Assembly (NCBI GenBank): GCA_050944435.1
Contig: JBMNRB010000007.1
Span: 1 to 64,000 of the forward strand
Origin: Ruminococcus_G sp050944435
GTDB taxonomy: Bacteria; Bacillota; Clostridia; Lachnospirales; Lachnospiraceae
DNA: 64,000 nucleotides
Reading direction: 5' to 3'
Part shown: one piece after another, positions 7,537 through 16,538 of the stretch
How positions within the stretch are numbered: the first letter of the stretch is position 1
Layout of the letters: the number at the start of each line of letters is the position of its first letter
The notes under the pieces: generated by a model
Database searches by the model: none
The model's input: the letters and a program-made list of their open reading frames with translations, nothing else
What the model was told of the DNA's origin: nothing
Translations under genes and position numbers: made by a program

Positions 7537-9420
7537 TCACCTCCCGGTTTTCTTTTTATGAACATTCCGTATTGTTTTTTTCTTTCTGTCTTTTGCCATT
7601 GTCCTGTTTCTTTCCGGTTCCTTTTTGCCCTGTTCCGGCCTTATCAGACATTTTTTATCATAGCCGATCAGATCCTGACGTCCCGTTTTTTTCAGCGCTT
7701 CCAGAACCAGCGCCCGGTTTTCCGGAAGACGATACTGCAGCAAAGCGCGCTGCATCGCTTTCTCATGGGCGCTTTTCGGCACATATACCGGCTGCATTGT
7801 CCGCGGATCCAGCCCGGTATAATACATACAAGTGGAAATTGTAGAGGGCGTGGGATAAAAATCCTGAACCTGTTCCGGCATGTAGCCCAGATCCCTTACG
7901 TACTCCGCCAGTCTTACCGCGTCTTTCAGACGACAGCCGGGATGAGAAGACATAAAATAAGGCACCGCATACTGCTGCATCCCGTACTTTTCATTATACA
8001 TCTGGAACTTTTCCAAAAATTTCTGATAAACACTGTGTTTTGGTTTCCCCATACAGGTCAGCACCGGATCGGAAACGTGTTCCGGCGCTACCCGAAGCTG
8101 TCCGCTGATGTGGTGACGAACCAGCTCTTTCAGAAAATCGTCCTTTTTCTCTGCCAACACATAATCAAAGCGGATTCCCGAACGAACAAACACTTTTTTC
8201 ACCTTGGGAAGGGCTCTGAGTTTTCGCAGAAGTTCTATGTAATCGGAATGATCCGGATCCAGGTTTCTGCAGGGCTCCGGAAAGAGACATTGTCTGTCTT
8301 TGCAGCTTCCTTTTCTTTCTTGCTTCTCGCAGGCGGTATGACGGAAATCAGCCGTAGGCCCTCCCACATCGTGGATATACCCTTTAAATTCTGAATCTTC
8401 CGTAAAGGCTTTCGCTTCCTTCAACAGGGATTCTTGACTTCGCACCTGGACAATTCTCCCCTGATGGAAAGTCAATGCACAGAAATTACATCCTCCAAAA
8501 CATCCCCGGTTGCTGGTCAGACTGAATTTTACTTCAGAAAGGGCCGGGATTCCCCCCATTTTATCATAAACGGGGTGGGCTTTTCCCATATAGGGAAGCC
8601 CGTAGATATCGTCCATTTCCATGGTGGTGAGAGGTTTTGCCGGCGGATTTTGAACCACATATCCCCTGCTGCCGTAATATTCCGCCAGCGGTTTGGCCGT
8701 ATAAGGATCCGTATTCTGATATTGCAGGAAAAAGCTTCTGGCATACTCCGCCTTATCTCCGGCGATCTTCTCAAAAGAAGGAAGCTCTATCGTGTGATCC
8801 TGTTCCTTTAACCGAGCAGTTTTATATACCGTCCCCGCCACATAGGTAATCTGAGAGACGGGGATTCCTCCGTCCAGAGCCTCCGCCAGTTCCAAAATGG
8901 AATGTTCCCCCATACCGTAAGAAATAATATCGGCGCCGGAATCCAGAAGAATAGAACGTTTTACCTGATCTGCCCAGTAATCATAATGCCCCAGGCGCCG
9001 GAGGCTGGCTTCGATCCCGCCCAGAATTATCGGTGTATGTTTATATAATCTTCGAATCAGATTTCCATAAACGACCACCGCCCGATCGGGGCGCAGCCCG
9101 ATACGGCCGCCCGGCGAATAAGCGTCCCTTTTTCTTCTCTTTTTATTCACCGTATAGTGATTAACCATGGAATCCATATTGCCCGATGATACGATAAAAG
9201 CCAGTCTGGGTTCCCCGAAGACGGCAATACTTTCCGGGTTTCTCCAGTCCGGCTGTGCAATCATTCCCACCGAATATCCTCGGCTTTCCAGAAGACGGGT
9301 GATAATGGCGCTCCCAAAAGACGAATGGTCCACATAGGCGTCCCCGCTGATATAGACAAAATCAGGGCGCTGGATGTTCCTGGCATTCATTTCTTCTTTA
9401 GTGATTGGTAAAAAACTCAT
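7537..9420 (-). CDS. YgiQ-family radical SAM protein
   Basis: 627 residues, matching the YgiQ family (UPF0313). The N-terminal B12-binding-like region (SGDAYVDHSSFGSAIITRLL) is followed by a radical SAM core whose three cluster cysteines are in NRGCFGGCNFCAL. Other family marks are RVAPEHVSDPVL and QDFYPTPSTIS. The C-terminal tail is strongly basic (many Lys and Arg after about residue 590), suggesting nucleic acid contact. Substrate unknown. It sits between two pseudouridine synthase genes with 4-base overlaps, so an RNA-related role is a reasonable guess only. Confidence 0.88.
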   Translation of the reverse strand: MSFLPITKEEMNARNIQRPDFVYISGDAYVDHSSFGSAIITRLLESRGYSVGMIAQPDWRNPESIAVFGEPRLAFIVSSGNMDSMVNHYTVNKKRRKRDAYSPGGRIGLRPDRAVVVYGNLIRRLYKHTPIILGGIEASLRRLGHYDYWADQVKRSILLDSGADIISYGMGEHSILELAEALDGGIPVSQITYVAGTVYKTARLKEQDHTIELPSFEKIAGDKAEYARSFFLQYQNTDPYTAKPLAEYYGSRGYVVQNPPAKPLTTMEMDDIYGLPYMGKAHPVYDKMGGIPALSEVKFSLTSNRGCFGGCNFCALTFHQGRIVQVRSQESLLKEAKAFTEDSEFKGYIHDVGGPTADFRHTACEKQERKGSCKDRQCLFPEPCRNLDPDHSDYIELLRKLRALPKVKKVFVRSGIRFDYVLAEKKDDFLKELVRHHISGQLRVAPEHVSDPVLTCMGKPKHSVYQKFLEKFQMYNEKYGMQQYAVPYFMSSHPGCRLKDAVRLAEYVRDLGYMPEQVQDFYPTPSTISTCMYYTGLDPRTMQPVYVPKSAHEKAMQRALLQYRLPENRALVLEALKKTGRQDLIGYDKKCLIRPEQGKKEPERNRTMAKDRKKKTIRNVHKKKTGR

Positions 9421-10148
9421 ATCGATTTCAGCCTTTCTATTTCGTCTGTCGTAAGGAGACGATACTCTCCCGGTTTCAATCTCCCGTCCAGTTTTAAACT
9501 GCCCATGGAAAGCCGCTTCAGATAGACCACTTCTTTATCTACCGCCTGGAACATCCGCTTTATCTGATGATACCTGCCCTCCTGGATTTTTATTTCCACT
9601 TCCGAAATTTCTCCCGTTTTCTGTATAATAAGCGTCGCCGGAAGACAAGATTTATCATCTCCGATATTCAGTCCTTCTGCAAATTTCTCCCCATCCTGAG
9701 CCGTTACTCTTCCTTTCACTTTGGCAAAGTAGACTTTATCCACATGCTTCTTTGGTGAAAGGAGTCGGTGAGCCAGTTCCCCGTCATTGGTGATGAGGAG
9801 AAGCCCCTCCGTATCTTTATCCAGCCGTCCCACCGGAAAAAGATCTCCCCGGATCTTACTTTCAATCAGATCCAGCACCGTTTTTTCCCGGTGATCTCTG
9901 GTGGCTGAGACCACACCCGCCGGCTTGTTCAGCATATAATATTCCGTCTTTGTATAGAAAATCTCTTTGCCCTGAACCATGATCCGGTCTTCCCCTGCTT
10001 TCACCGGATATTCAGGGCGCAGCACGATTTCTCCGTTAACCGTCACCAATTTCTTCCGAATCAGGTTTTTCACCTGGGAGCGGCTGCCTGCCTGCATTTG
10101 GGCCAGATATTTATCCAGCCGCATCTTCTTTTCCTTTTCTTCTTTCAT
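9417..10148 (-). CDS. RsuA/RluB/RluE-family pseudouridine synthase
   Basis: About 243 residues: S4 domain at the N-terminus (MRLDKYLAQ) and a catalytic domain with GRLDKDTEGLLLITNDG holding the catalytic Asp, then GRYHQIKRMF. It modifies uridine in rRNA. The frame is open 33 codons further upstream, but the ATG at 10148 overlaps the stop of the preceding methyltransferase gene as TGATG and has a GGAG motif in front, so it is the preferred start. The 3' end overlaps the YgiQ gene by four bases. Confidence 0.92.
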   Translation of the reverse strand: MKEEKEKKMRLDKYLAQMQAGSRSQVKNLIRKKLVTVNGEIVLRPEYPVKAGEDRIMVQGKEIFYTKTEYYMLNKPAGVVSATRDHREKTVLDLIESKIRGDLFPVGRLDKDTEGLLLITNDGELAHRLLSPKKHVDKVYFAKVKGRVTAQDGEKFAEGLNIGDDKSCLPATLIIQKTGEISEVEIKIQEGRYHQIKRMFQAVDKEVVYLKRLSMGSLKLDGRLKPGEYRLLTTDEIERLKSI

Positions 10149-11506
10149 CACTGCAATCTCCAGCCACTGTAACGTTTGTTTTTCATCATATGGTTTTGAA
10201 CTTTTCCCCAGCCCAGCGGAAAACTTTCCAGACATACCAGATGCCATCCGCTTTTGCCGGTTAAATCCGACACCTCCAGAGTCTCTCCCTTCAGATATTT
10301 CATTACCCGGTCATCCTCATGGGACAGAGACAGCACATTGGGGAAAGATTCTGCATCCAGATACATGGCCAGCGCCTGTGACGGCTCGAAACGTTCCTTT
10401 TTCACTGTCCCGGCCAAAAGCCCTGTACGCAGGTAACGAATTCCTTTTTTCGGTTCAAAGCCCTGCCCAAAACCGTAAATATTCTGATCAATTTTCTTCC
10501 ATCGGAAGGACTGAGGCCAGTGGATTTGTTCCAGAAAATCTTTCGCCTGCTCCGGAATATTCTCTTCTTTTCCAGAGCCGCCCTTTCTTTCCTTTATCTC
10601 CTCTTCTCTTTTCCCTTCCTTCTTCATCAAGGCAAGAAAATGTCCTTCTCCTTCCATATTCTGGGGAAAAATGCGGACACACTTCTCCATGGGTAATACC
10701 CCTTTGGAAAAGCCTTCATAGGGCCTGATTTCTTCAAGAGAAAGTCCCGGACATTCTTTCAGCACCCAGGAGATATTATCCTCGTTTTCCTTTTTGGAAA
10801 AAGTACAGGTGGAATACATCATCATGCCGCCGGGTTTCAGCATTTTATACCCCTGCAGCAGCAGCTTTCTCTGAATTGGACTGTAAAAATCCGGCCCTTT
10901 TTCTTCCCAGTCTTTCACCATACGCGGCTCCCGACGGAACATTCCTTCACCGGAGCAGGGCGCGTCAATGAGAATCTTGTCGAAATATTCCGGATACTCC
11001 ATCGCCAGCCTTTCCGGCTCCTCGCTCATCACGCAGATATTGGCCGCTCCGAACAATTCCAGGTTCTTGAGCAGCGCCTTTGCCCTGCTGCTGCTGATAT
11101 CGTTGGCAAAGAGCATACCCGACTGTTTCAAAGCAGCTGCCAGCCGGGTGGATTTCCCTCCTGGGGCAGCGCACAGATCCAGCACCTGATCCCCAGCTTC
11201 CACCGGCAGACGGTCCGCCGGCGTCATGGCGCTGGGTTCCTGAAGATAATACAGCCCCGCCTGATACCAGGGCAGTTTTGACGGCTGATCTGCGGAGGAA
11301 TAAAAAAATCCATCGGAAATCCAGGGTATTTCTTTCAGGGAAATAGGCATTTCCCCTTTCAGATCTTCGGGAGTAATCTTTAAAGTATTGGCCCGCAGAC
11401 CGTTATGGGCAGGATTCCCCAGGCTGTCTATGTAATCTTCATAACGGCTGCCCAACAGCTTCTTCATCTCTTCCAGATACTTCTCCGGTAATCGTTCTTT
11501 CATCAT
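10148..11506 (-). CDS. RsmB/RsmF-type rRNA (cytosine-C5) methyltransferase
   Basis: 452 residues of the NOL1/NOP2/Sun family. The SAM-binding motif LDLCAAPGGKSTRLA, the Pro-Cys motif IDAPCSGEGMFR and the catalytic Cys in YSTCTFSKKENE are all present. The C-terminal extension of about 150 residues, with a KRERK-rich linker and a RsmF-like RNA-binding end, resembles RsmF of Gram-positive bacteria. It methylates cytosines in 16S rRNA. It lies 11 bases from the alarmone synthetase gene upstream and overlaps the pseudouridine synthase start downstream. Confidence 0.92.
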   Translation of the reverse strand: MMKERLPEKYLEEMKKLLGSRYEDYIDSLGNPAHNGLRANTLKITPEDLKGEMPISLKEIPWISDGFFYSSADQPSKLPWYQAGLYYLQEPSAMTPADRLPVEAGDQVLDLCAAPGGKSTRLAAALKQSGMLFANDISSSRAKALLKNLELFGAANICVMSEEPERLAMEYPEYFDKILIDAPCSGEGMFRREPRMVKDWEEKGPDFYSPIQRKLLLQGYKMLKPGGMMMYSTCTFSKKENEDNISWVLKECPGLSLEEIRPYEGFSKGVLPMEKCVRIFPQNMEGEGHFLALMKKEGKREEEIKERKGGSGKEENIPEQAKDFLEQIHWPQSFRWKKIDQNIYGFGQGFEPKKGIRYLRTGLLAGTVKKERFEPSQALAMYLDAESFPNVLSLSHEDDRVMKYLKGETLEVSDLTGKSGWHLVCLESFPLGWGKVQNHMMKNKRYSGWRLQ

Positions 11507-11517
11507 TATCCTTTCAT

Positions 11518-12327
11518 TCAGTCCATCGTCACGGCCTGCGCCCGATAGCCTTCTGATATGATATCCAGTTCTTTATGGAATCGTTTTAACTGCTGCAGAT
11601 CATTGGTGGCATAAATCCGATAAAATTCATCCTGTATTTTGATGGCCTCGCGCTGGCTGGAAAGACGAAACAAATTTTCTATATTGTTCAGAATATCCGC
11701 CACCAGGTTCATCTGAAGCTGAGATGAATTCTGCGCGTCCATGATTTCACTGCGCACCGAAGACATCTCATTGTCCAGCGCAATAATCGCATTTGCCGCA
11801 TTGCTCAGGCGCACCCGGATATGTTCCGGTATCTTAGACTTGTACTTATATTGCAGGGAGTGCTCAATCGTCGCCCAGAAGTCCATCGCCATGGTACGGA
11901 TCTGTATTTCCGCCTGTATTCTCTTGGGGCCGTTCAGCGTCTCCACCACGTAATAAACAATCATATGAAAGCTGCGGTATCCGCTTTCTTTCCTGTGGGT
12001 AATATAATCTTTTTCATATTTTACCGTAATGTCACTGCGGGACCGGATAATTTGCGCCACCCGTTCAATATCTTCCACAAACTGACAGATGATTCGGATT
12101 CCCGCAATATCTTCCAGCTGTTCTTCCAGCTGTTCAATGGCGATCTGCTTTTTCTGCATTTTCTCCAGAATACTGGTCACGCTCTTCACTCTGCCGGATA
12201 CACTTTCGATGGGAGAATAAAGATTTTTCACTTTATGTTCCCGGATCAGATGATTAAATTTCTCTGTCAGCTCCTTTACCGCCAGCTCGTAAGGATCCAA
12301 AATTTCTCGCCATAACTGTATTTCCAT
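11518..12327 (-). CDS. Small alarmone synthetase (RelA/SpoT synthetase domain, YjbM/RelQ type)
   Basis: About 269 residues with a (p)ppGpp synthetase domain and no hydrolase, TGS or ACT domain. Motifs: DIAGIRIICQF, the HRKESGYRSFHMIVYYVVE loop and EIQIRTMAMDFWATIEHSLQYKY. It transfers pyrophosphate from ATP to GDP or GTP in stress signalling. The frame opens eight codons upstream, but an AGGAGAG site fits the ATG at 12327 best. It heads the rRNA-modification run, so alarmone control of ribosome maturation genes is an attractive but unproven idea. Confidence 0.9.
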   Translation of the reverse strand: MEIQLWREILDPYELAVKELTEKFNHLIREHKVKNLYSPIESVSGRVKSVTSILEKMQKKQIAIEQLEEQLEDIAGIRIICQFVEDIERVAQIIRSRSDITVKYEKDYITHRKESGYRSFHMIVYYVVETLNGPKRIQAEIQIRTMAMDFWATIEHSLQYKYKSKIPEHIRVRLSNAANAIIALDNEMSSVRSEIMDAQNSSQLQMNLVADILNNIENLFRLSSQREAIKIQDEFYRIYATNDLQQLKRFHKELDIISEGYRAQAVTMD

Positions 12328-12388
12328 TAAACATCTCTCCTTTATTTTCAACTTTATCCATCATTCAATATATGAACAAAATTTCGGT

Positions 12389-13840
12389 TTAGAACAATAA
12401 TTTCATGTTTTTCAGAAGATTAAGGAGAAACTCCCACATACGTTCTGTAGAAGAAATAGAAAGTCTTTCTTTTGGGCTGTGTATATCCAGGATTTCCGGG
12501 CCAAAAGAAAGACAGTCCAGAGACGGCGCCTTGTCCTTCAAAAGTCCGCATTCCAGTCCGGCATGGATCGTGGTGACCGTCATGGGCTTACGGAACATTT
12601 CCTGATACAAATCACAGGCAAGTTTTCGAAGGGGGGATTCCTCTTCATATTCCCATGGGGGGTAACTGCCGTTTTTGCTGCATTCGCCGCCCAGAAATTC
12701 CGTCAGATAGCAAATCTGTTTACCAAGAAAAGTTCCTGCGCTTCCCAGGGAACTGCGGATGCTGGTGAGCGCCGTAAACTGTTCCGGATCCAGCGACATA
12801 ACGGCCGCATTGGCAGAGGTCTGAGCCATATTCTCAATGGTACCGCTCATTTTGACCACTCCGTGGGGTTGGTGCATCAGATAAAAAACGACTTTTTCCA
12901 TGCTGACCGGATGAAGTGCCTCAGCTTTTTGTTCACCCATATTTTTCCACTGTACCGTGATGTTTTCTTCTTCTTTGGCATATTCCCGGCGCAGAGTATC
13001 CTGATACTGCTCCACGGCTCTTTTAATCTCACTTTCTTCCGTCCCCCAGGTGAGAATGACCGCCCTGGCTTGAGAAGCAATCACATTATGCTTATTCCCG
13101 CCGCTTAAAGAAACCAGAAGACAGGGATAATTTTCCTTTAGTTCAAAAAGGAATCTGCCCATCAGCTTGTTGGCATTAGCCCTTGGTTTGATAATCTCCA
13201 TGCCGGAATGGCCGCCTTCCAGACCCGATATGGTAATCTCATAACATACTCCCTTTTCCTCCACATAGCTGACAGGAATCCGGCTCTCCAGATTCATCCC
13301 GCCTGCACATCCGCACAACAGAAATCCCTCTTCCTCTGAATCCAGATTAATCAAGTATTTCCCCCGGATCAGATCGGGATTCAGCTTCGCTGCCCCCACC
13401 AGACCTACTTCCTCATTGGAAGTAAGGATAACCTCCAAAGGAGGATGGGGCAGACTTTCATCTTCCAGAACCGCCAGGGCATAGGCTATGGCTATCCCGT
13501 CGTCTGCTCCGAGGGTGGTATGATCTCCAAGGATATAATCTCCTTCCACACGAAGGGAAATCCCCTCCCTGTCAAAATCATGATTCCAGCCCTCTTCCTG
13601 CTCCGCTACCATATCCGTATGGCCCTGCAGAATCACCGGCGGTATATCCTCATACCCATTCGATGCTTTTTTATAAATCACTATATTGTCCCACTCATCT
13701 CTCTGGTAAGACAAATCATGAGTTATCGCAAATTTTTCCAGATATGACGCAATCTTCTCCGTATTCCAGGATGCACGGGGAATCCTGCTGATTTCTTCAA
13801 AGTAATAAAAAACTCTTTCCGGTTTTAATTTTTCCAGCAT
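12389..13840 (-). CDS. pepD: Aminoacyl-histidine dipeptidase (M20 family, PepD)
   Basis: 483 residues, the standard PepD length. This zinc peptidase hydrolyses Xaa-His and other dipeptides in the cytoplasm. Motifs: the metal-binding LQGHTDMVAEQ, DHTTLGADDGIA and the catalytic TSNEEVGLVGA, then GLEGGHSGMEI in the lid domain. It has its own promoter in the 99-base gap to the divergent ylbJ gene and appears to be a single-gene unit upstream of the alarmone synthetase. Confidence 0.94.
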   Translation of the reverse strand: MLEKLKPERVFYYFEEISRIPRASWNTEKIASYLEKFAITHDLSYQRDEWDNIVIYKKASNGYEDIPPVILQGHTDMVAEQEEGWNHDFDREGISLRVEGDYILGDHTTLGADDGIAIAYALAVLEDESLPHPPLEVILTSNEEVGLVGAAKLNPDLIRGKYLINLDSEEEGFLLCGCAGGMNLESRIPVSYVEEKGVCYEITISGLEGGHSGMEIIKPRANANKLMGRFLFELKENYPCLLVSLSGGNKHNVIASQARAVILTWGTEESEIKRAVEQYQDTLRREYAKEEENITVQWKNMGEQKAEALHPVSMEKVVFYLMHQPHGVVKMSGTIENMAQTSANAAVMSLDPEQFTALTSIRSSLGSAGTFLGKQICYLTEFLGGECSKNGSYPPWEYEEESPLRKLACDLYQEMFRKPMTVTTIHAGLECGLLKDKAPSLDCLSFGPEILDIHSPKERLSISSTERMWEFLLNLLKNMKLLF

Positions 13841-13873
13841 TTATTGATAACTCCCTTCCATATCATAAAATTT

Positions 13874-13902
13874 ATTGTGTCATAGATAAAATAAAAAATC
13901 AA
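13874..13902 (-). promoter_or_regulatory. Probable sigma-A promoter of pepD
   Basis: On the minus strand TTGATT (13902-13897), a 17-base spacer and CACAAT (13879-13874) lie 34 bases upstream of the pepD ATG. Both hexamers differ from consensus at one or two bases, with ideal spacing. Confidence 0.6.
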
Positions 13903-13939
13903 GGCATATATATAAGAAAAAGAGGCAAGGCGGAATCCA

Positions 13940-14878
13940 TTGAAACGAATCGGATTTATCCTTCTCATTTTCCTGATTGTATTATATCTGCTGCTGGCTC
14001 CTGCCCAGGCTCTGGACGCTTCCGCCAACGGAATCCGTCTATGGTTCAACACCCTTCTTCCCGCTCTTCTTCCCTTCATGATTCTGTCCAACCTGCTGAT
14101 TTCCACAGGCGGAGCCGCTTTTTTGCTGCGTTTTGTTCCTCCCGCTTTTCAGAAAATTCTGGGGCTCTCCCCCTATGGCATTTATGCTTTTTCTCTGGGG
14201 CTTTTCTGCGGGTATCCCATGGGAGCCAAATTGACGGCGGATCTTTATCGTGAACATAAAATCACCCGGAATGAAGGGGAATATCTGCTGACCGTTTCCA
14301 ATAATCCCGGGCCGGCTTTTGTCACCGGATATCTGCTCCATCATCTGTTAAATGCCGAACATCTTCAGATTCCAGCTTTTCTCCTTCTCTATTTTTCCGA
14401 ATTTTTATGCTGTATGATTTTCCGAATTTTTTACAGTCGTTTTCATCTGGAAATCCCGCCTGAAACCATCACAAAAAAAGAGGTATCTGAAGTCCCTCTG
14501 CCGGAACTTTTGGATACCTCTATCATGAACGGTTTTGAATCAATCACAAAATTGGGAGGATACATTCTTCTTTTCTCCCTGCTGTCAGGAATTCTGGAAC
14601 AGATTCTTCCCGCCGCAAGTCCTGCCTGCGGACTTATTATGGCAGTCAACGAACTCACCAGCGGTACTGCAAAAGTAGCGCAGCTCCCCTGGGATTTCTC
14701 CATGCGCTTTTCTGTCATACTGGGAGCAGCCTCCTTTGGAGGCATCTCATGTATCTTTCAGACCTCCAGCATGATCCGGGGCACAGACCTTTCTCTTGGC
14801 ATGTATTCCCTGGCAAAAGCCGTCAATGGCCTGCTGACTTTCATCCTCTGCCGTTTATTCTTCCTCTTCATCCTCTAA
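13940..14878 (+). CDS. ylbJ: YlbJ-like sporulation integral membrane protein
   Basis: 312 residues, almost all membrane helices, with nucleoside-recognition (gate) domain features: LLPALLPFMILSNLL, SPYGIYAFSLGLFCGYPMGAK and TVSNNPGPAF. In Bacillus YlbJ is made in the mother cell and is needed for heat-resistant spores. Here it faces coaD (ylbI), the same neighbourhood as in Bacillus but inverted. The start is a TTG preceded by an AAGGCGG-like ribosome site. Its last 24 bases overlap the convergent coiled-coil gene. Confidence is high for the family, moderate for the exact start. Confidence 0.87.
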   Translation: MKRIGFILLIFLIVLYLLLAPAQALDASANGIRLWFNTLLPALLPFMILSNLLISTGGAAFLLRFVPPAFQKILGLSPYGIYAFSLGLFCGYPMGAKLTADLYREHKITRNEGEYLLTVSNNPGPAFVTGYLLHHLLNAEHLQIPAFLLLYFSEFLCCMIFRIFYSRFHLEIPPETITKKEVSEVPLPELLDTSIMNGFESITKLGGYILLFSLLSGILEQILPAASPACGLIMAVNELTSGTAKVAQLPWDFSMRFSVILGAASFGGISCIFQTSSMIRGTDLSLGMYSLAKAVNGLLTFILCRLFFLFIL

Positions 14879-15457
14879 AGCTTCCAGCTCTTCCACCGTA
14901 TCAATCTCCGGTGTGGACGGCTGTACTCCCAGTTCACTGCGGTTTTTCGTCACAACATCGTAGCAACTCTGCAGAGAAGTGATAAAGTTTTTATATTTTT
15001 CACCGGCATCCTGCAGAGTATTTCCCATGATCTGGCTTAAATTGGCCAGCATATCGTCAGTATAGGAGATCGCGCTCATTCGAATATTATTTGCATCTGT
15101 AGTTGCAGAATCTAAAATTTCCTGCGCCTGCTTATTGGCCTTGGAAATTGTATCGTTTGCCTGGGCGTAAGCCTGCTGCATTACCTCGTGCTGGCTGACC
15201 AGCTCCTGCGCCTTGGCCTGAGCATCTGCAATAACTCCATCGGCTTTGGCCTGGGCATCTGCCAGAATAGCGTCCTTATTACTGATGATTTTCTGATATC
15301 TCTTTACTTCATCCGGCGTCTTCATCCGCAGCTCGCGAAGCATCTCTTCCAACTCTTCTTTATTTACAACAATTTTCGTTGTAGACAGGGGCTGATACTT
15401 ACAGCTGTCCACATATTCTTCAATTTCTTCGATAATTTGTTCAATTCTGCTGCTCAT
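14855..15457 (-). CDS. Coiled-coil protein of unknown function (DivIVA/ATPase-like)
   Basis: 200 residues without a membrane segment. Residues about 50-130 form an Ala/Gln/Lys-rich heptad region (ADAQAKADGVIADAQAKAQE), followed by a second helical part and a very acidic end with an EDEEEE tail. The layout recalls DivIVA-type or ATP synthase subunit b/E-type coiled coils, and relatives in Lachnospiraceae are often labelled 'ATPase', though no P-loop is visible. It lies 26 bases downstream of coaD and is probably co-transcribed with it. Function not known; a cell-pole or septum scaffold is one possibility. Confidence 0.75.
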   Translation of the reverse strand: MSSRIEQIIEEIEEYVDSCKYQPLSTTKIVVNKEELEEMLRELRMKTPDEVKRYQKIISNKDAILADAQAKADGVIADAQAKAQELVSQHEVMQQAYAQANDTISKANKQAQEILDSATTDANNIRMSAISYTDDMLANLSQIMGNTLQDAGEKYKNFITSLQSCYDVVTKNRSELGVQPSTPEIDTVEELEALEDEEEE

Positions 15458-15483
15458 AGATACACTCTCCTCTTTGTATTTTA

Positions 15484-15960
15484 TTATTTTAACTTTTCGT
15501 GAATCCTGTCTGCCACGTAAGGCGGTACAAATTTGGTAATATCCCCGCCAAATACCGCAACTTCTTTCACTGTAGTAGAACTTAAATAAGCATACTCCAG
15601 ACTGGTTGTTAAAAACATCGTATCCACATCCGGATTCAGTACCCGATTTGTCTGAGCCATCTGCAGTTCATAGTCAAAATCGGTAATCGCCCGCAGTCCT
15701 CTGACAATCACTTTGGCCTGATTTTCCTTGGCAAATTCAATGGATAATCCTGAAAACGCCTTCACTTTAATATTGGATATGGATTTCGTCACCTCAGTTA
15801 GTATATTAACACGTTCTTCGACAGAAAACAACGGACTTTTGGCAGAATTCGTCAGAACTCCTACAATTACAATGTCAAACAATTTAGCCGCGCGTGTGAT
15901 CACATCCAGATGTCCGTTTGTTACCGGGTCAAAAGTTCCCGGATAAACTGCTGTTGTCAT
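15484..15960 (-). CDS. coaD: Phosphopantetheine adenylyltransferase
   Basis: 158 residues, the usual CoaD size. It catalyses the penultimate step of coenzyme A synthesis, joining 4'-phosphopantetheine with AMP from ATP. The nucleotidyltransferase motifs PGTFDPVTNGHLDV (T/HxGH type) at the N-terminus, RGLRAITDFDYELQMA in the centre and SSTTVKE near residue 128-134 are all visible. It follows rsmD by 23 bases, the widespread rsmD-coaD pairing. Confidence 0.97.
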   Translation of the reverse strand: MTTAVYPGTFDPVTNGHLDVITRAAKLFDIVIVGVLTNSAKSPLFSVEERVNILTEVTKSISNIKVKAFSGLSIEFAKENQAKVIVRGLRAITDFDYELQMAQTNRVLNPDVDTMFLTTSLEYAYLSSTTVKEVAVFGGDITKFVPPYVADRIHEKLK

Positions 15961-15983
15961 ACGTGGTATTCTCCTGTTCCTTA

Positions 15984-16538
15984 TTAATTTTTCTTTTGAA
16001 CGAACAAATGCCGGTTCGTCTTATATTTTTTCTCCTTTATTATGGAGTAAGGCAGTTTCTCCATCCAGGAAAAATCCGTGGCAAGAGCCGCCTCGACAAT
16101 AATAAGAGAATTTTCCGCAATAAGTCTGGATTCCGCCAGATAAGACAGAATTTCTTCCTCTGTCCCTGCCTGATAAGGGGGATCCATAAAAATGCATTGA
16201 AAAAACATCTGCCCGTCCATTTGTCTAAGGGCAGCCATCACATCCATATGCAAAACCAGAGCATCCCTCTCCAGCCTTGTTTTTTTCAGATTTTCCCGAA
16301 TACAGGAAACCGCGGCGCGGTTTTTTTCCACAAATACGCATCTGGAAGCTCCACGGCTCAATGCTTCAATTCCTATGGCGCCGCTGCCGGCAAAAAGATC
16401 TAAAAAATTACAGTCCGAAATCCACGGCTGAAGCATATTAAAAAGTGTTTCCTTTATCCGGTCAGTCGTGGGTCTCGTCTTCATTCCCTTTGGCGCGGCC
16501 AGCGGAATACTCCTGGCCTTTCCTGCAATTACTCTCAT
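15984..16538 (-). CDS. rsmD: 16S rRNA (guanine-N2) methyltransferase RsmD
   Basis: 184 residues. RsmD methylates G966 (E. coli numbering) of 16S rRNA. The SAM-binding motif FLDLFAGSGAIGIEALSRGA and the catalytic FMDPPYQAG are present, with RVIAGKARSIPL at the N-terminus and RPTTDRIKETLFNML following, as usual. Its ATG overlaps the mgsA stop by four bases, and coaD follows, forming an mgsA-rsmD-coaD operon. Confidence 0.96.
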   Translation of the reverse strand: MRVIAGKARSIPLAAPKGMKTRPTTDRIKETLFNMLQPWISDCNFLDLFAGSGAIGIEALSRGASRCVFVEKNRAAVSCIRENLKKTRLERDALVLHMDVMAALRQMDGQMFFQCIFMDPPYQAGTEEEILSYLAESRLIAENSLIIVEAALATDFSWMEKLPYSIIKEKKYKTNRHLFVQKKN

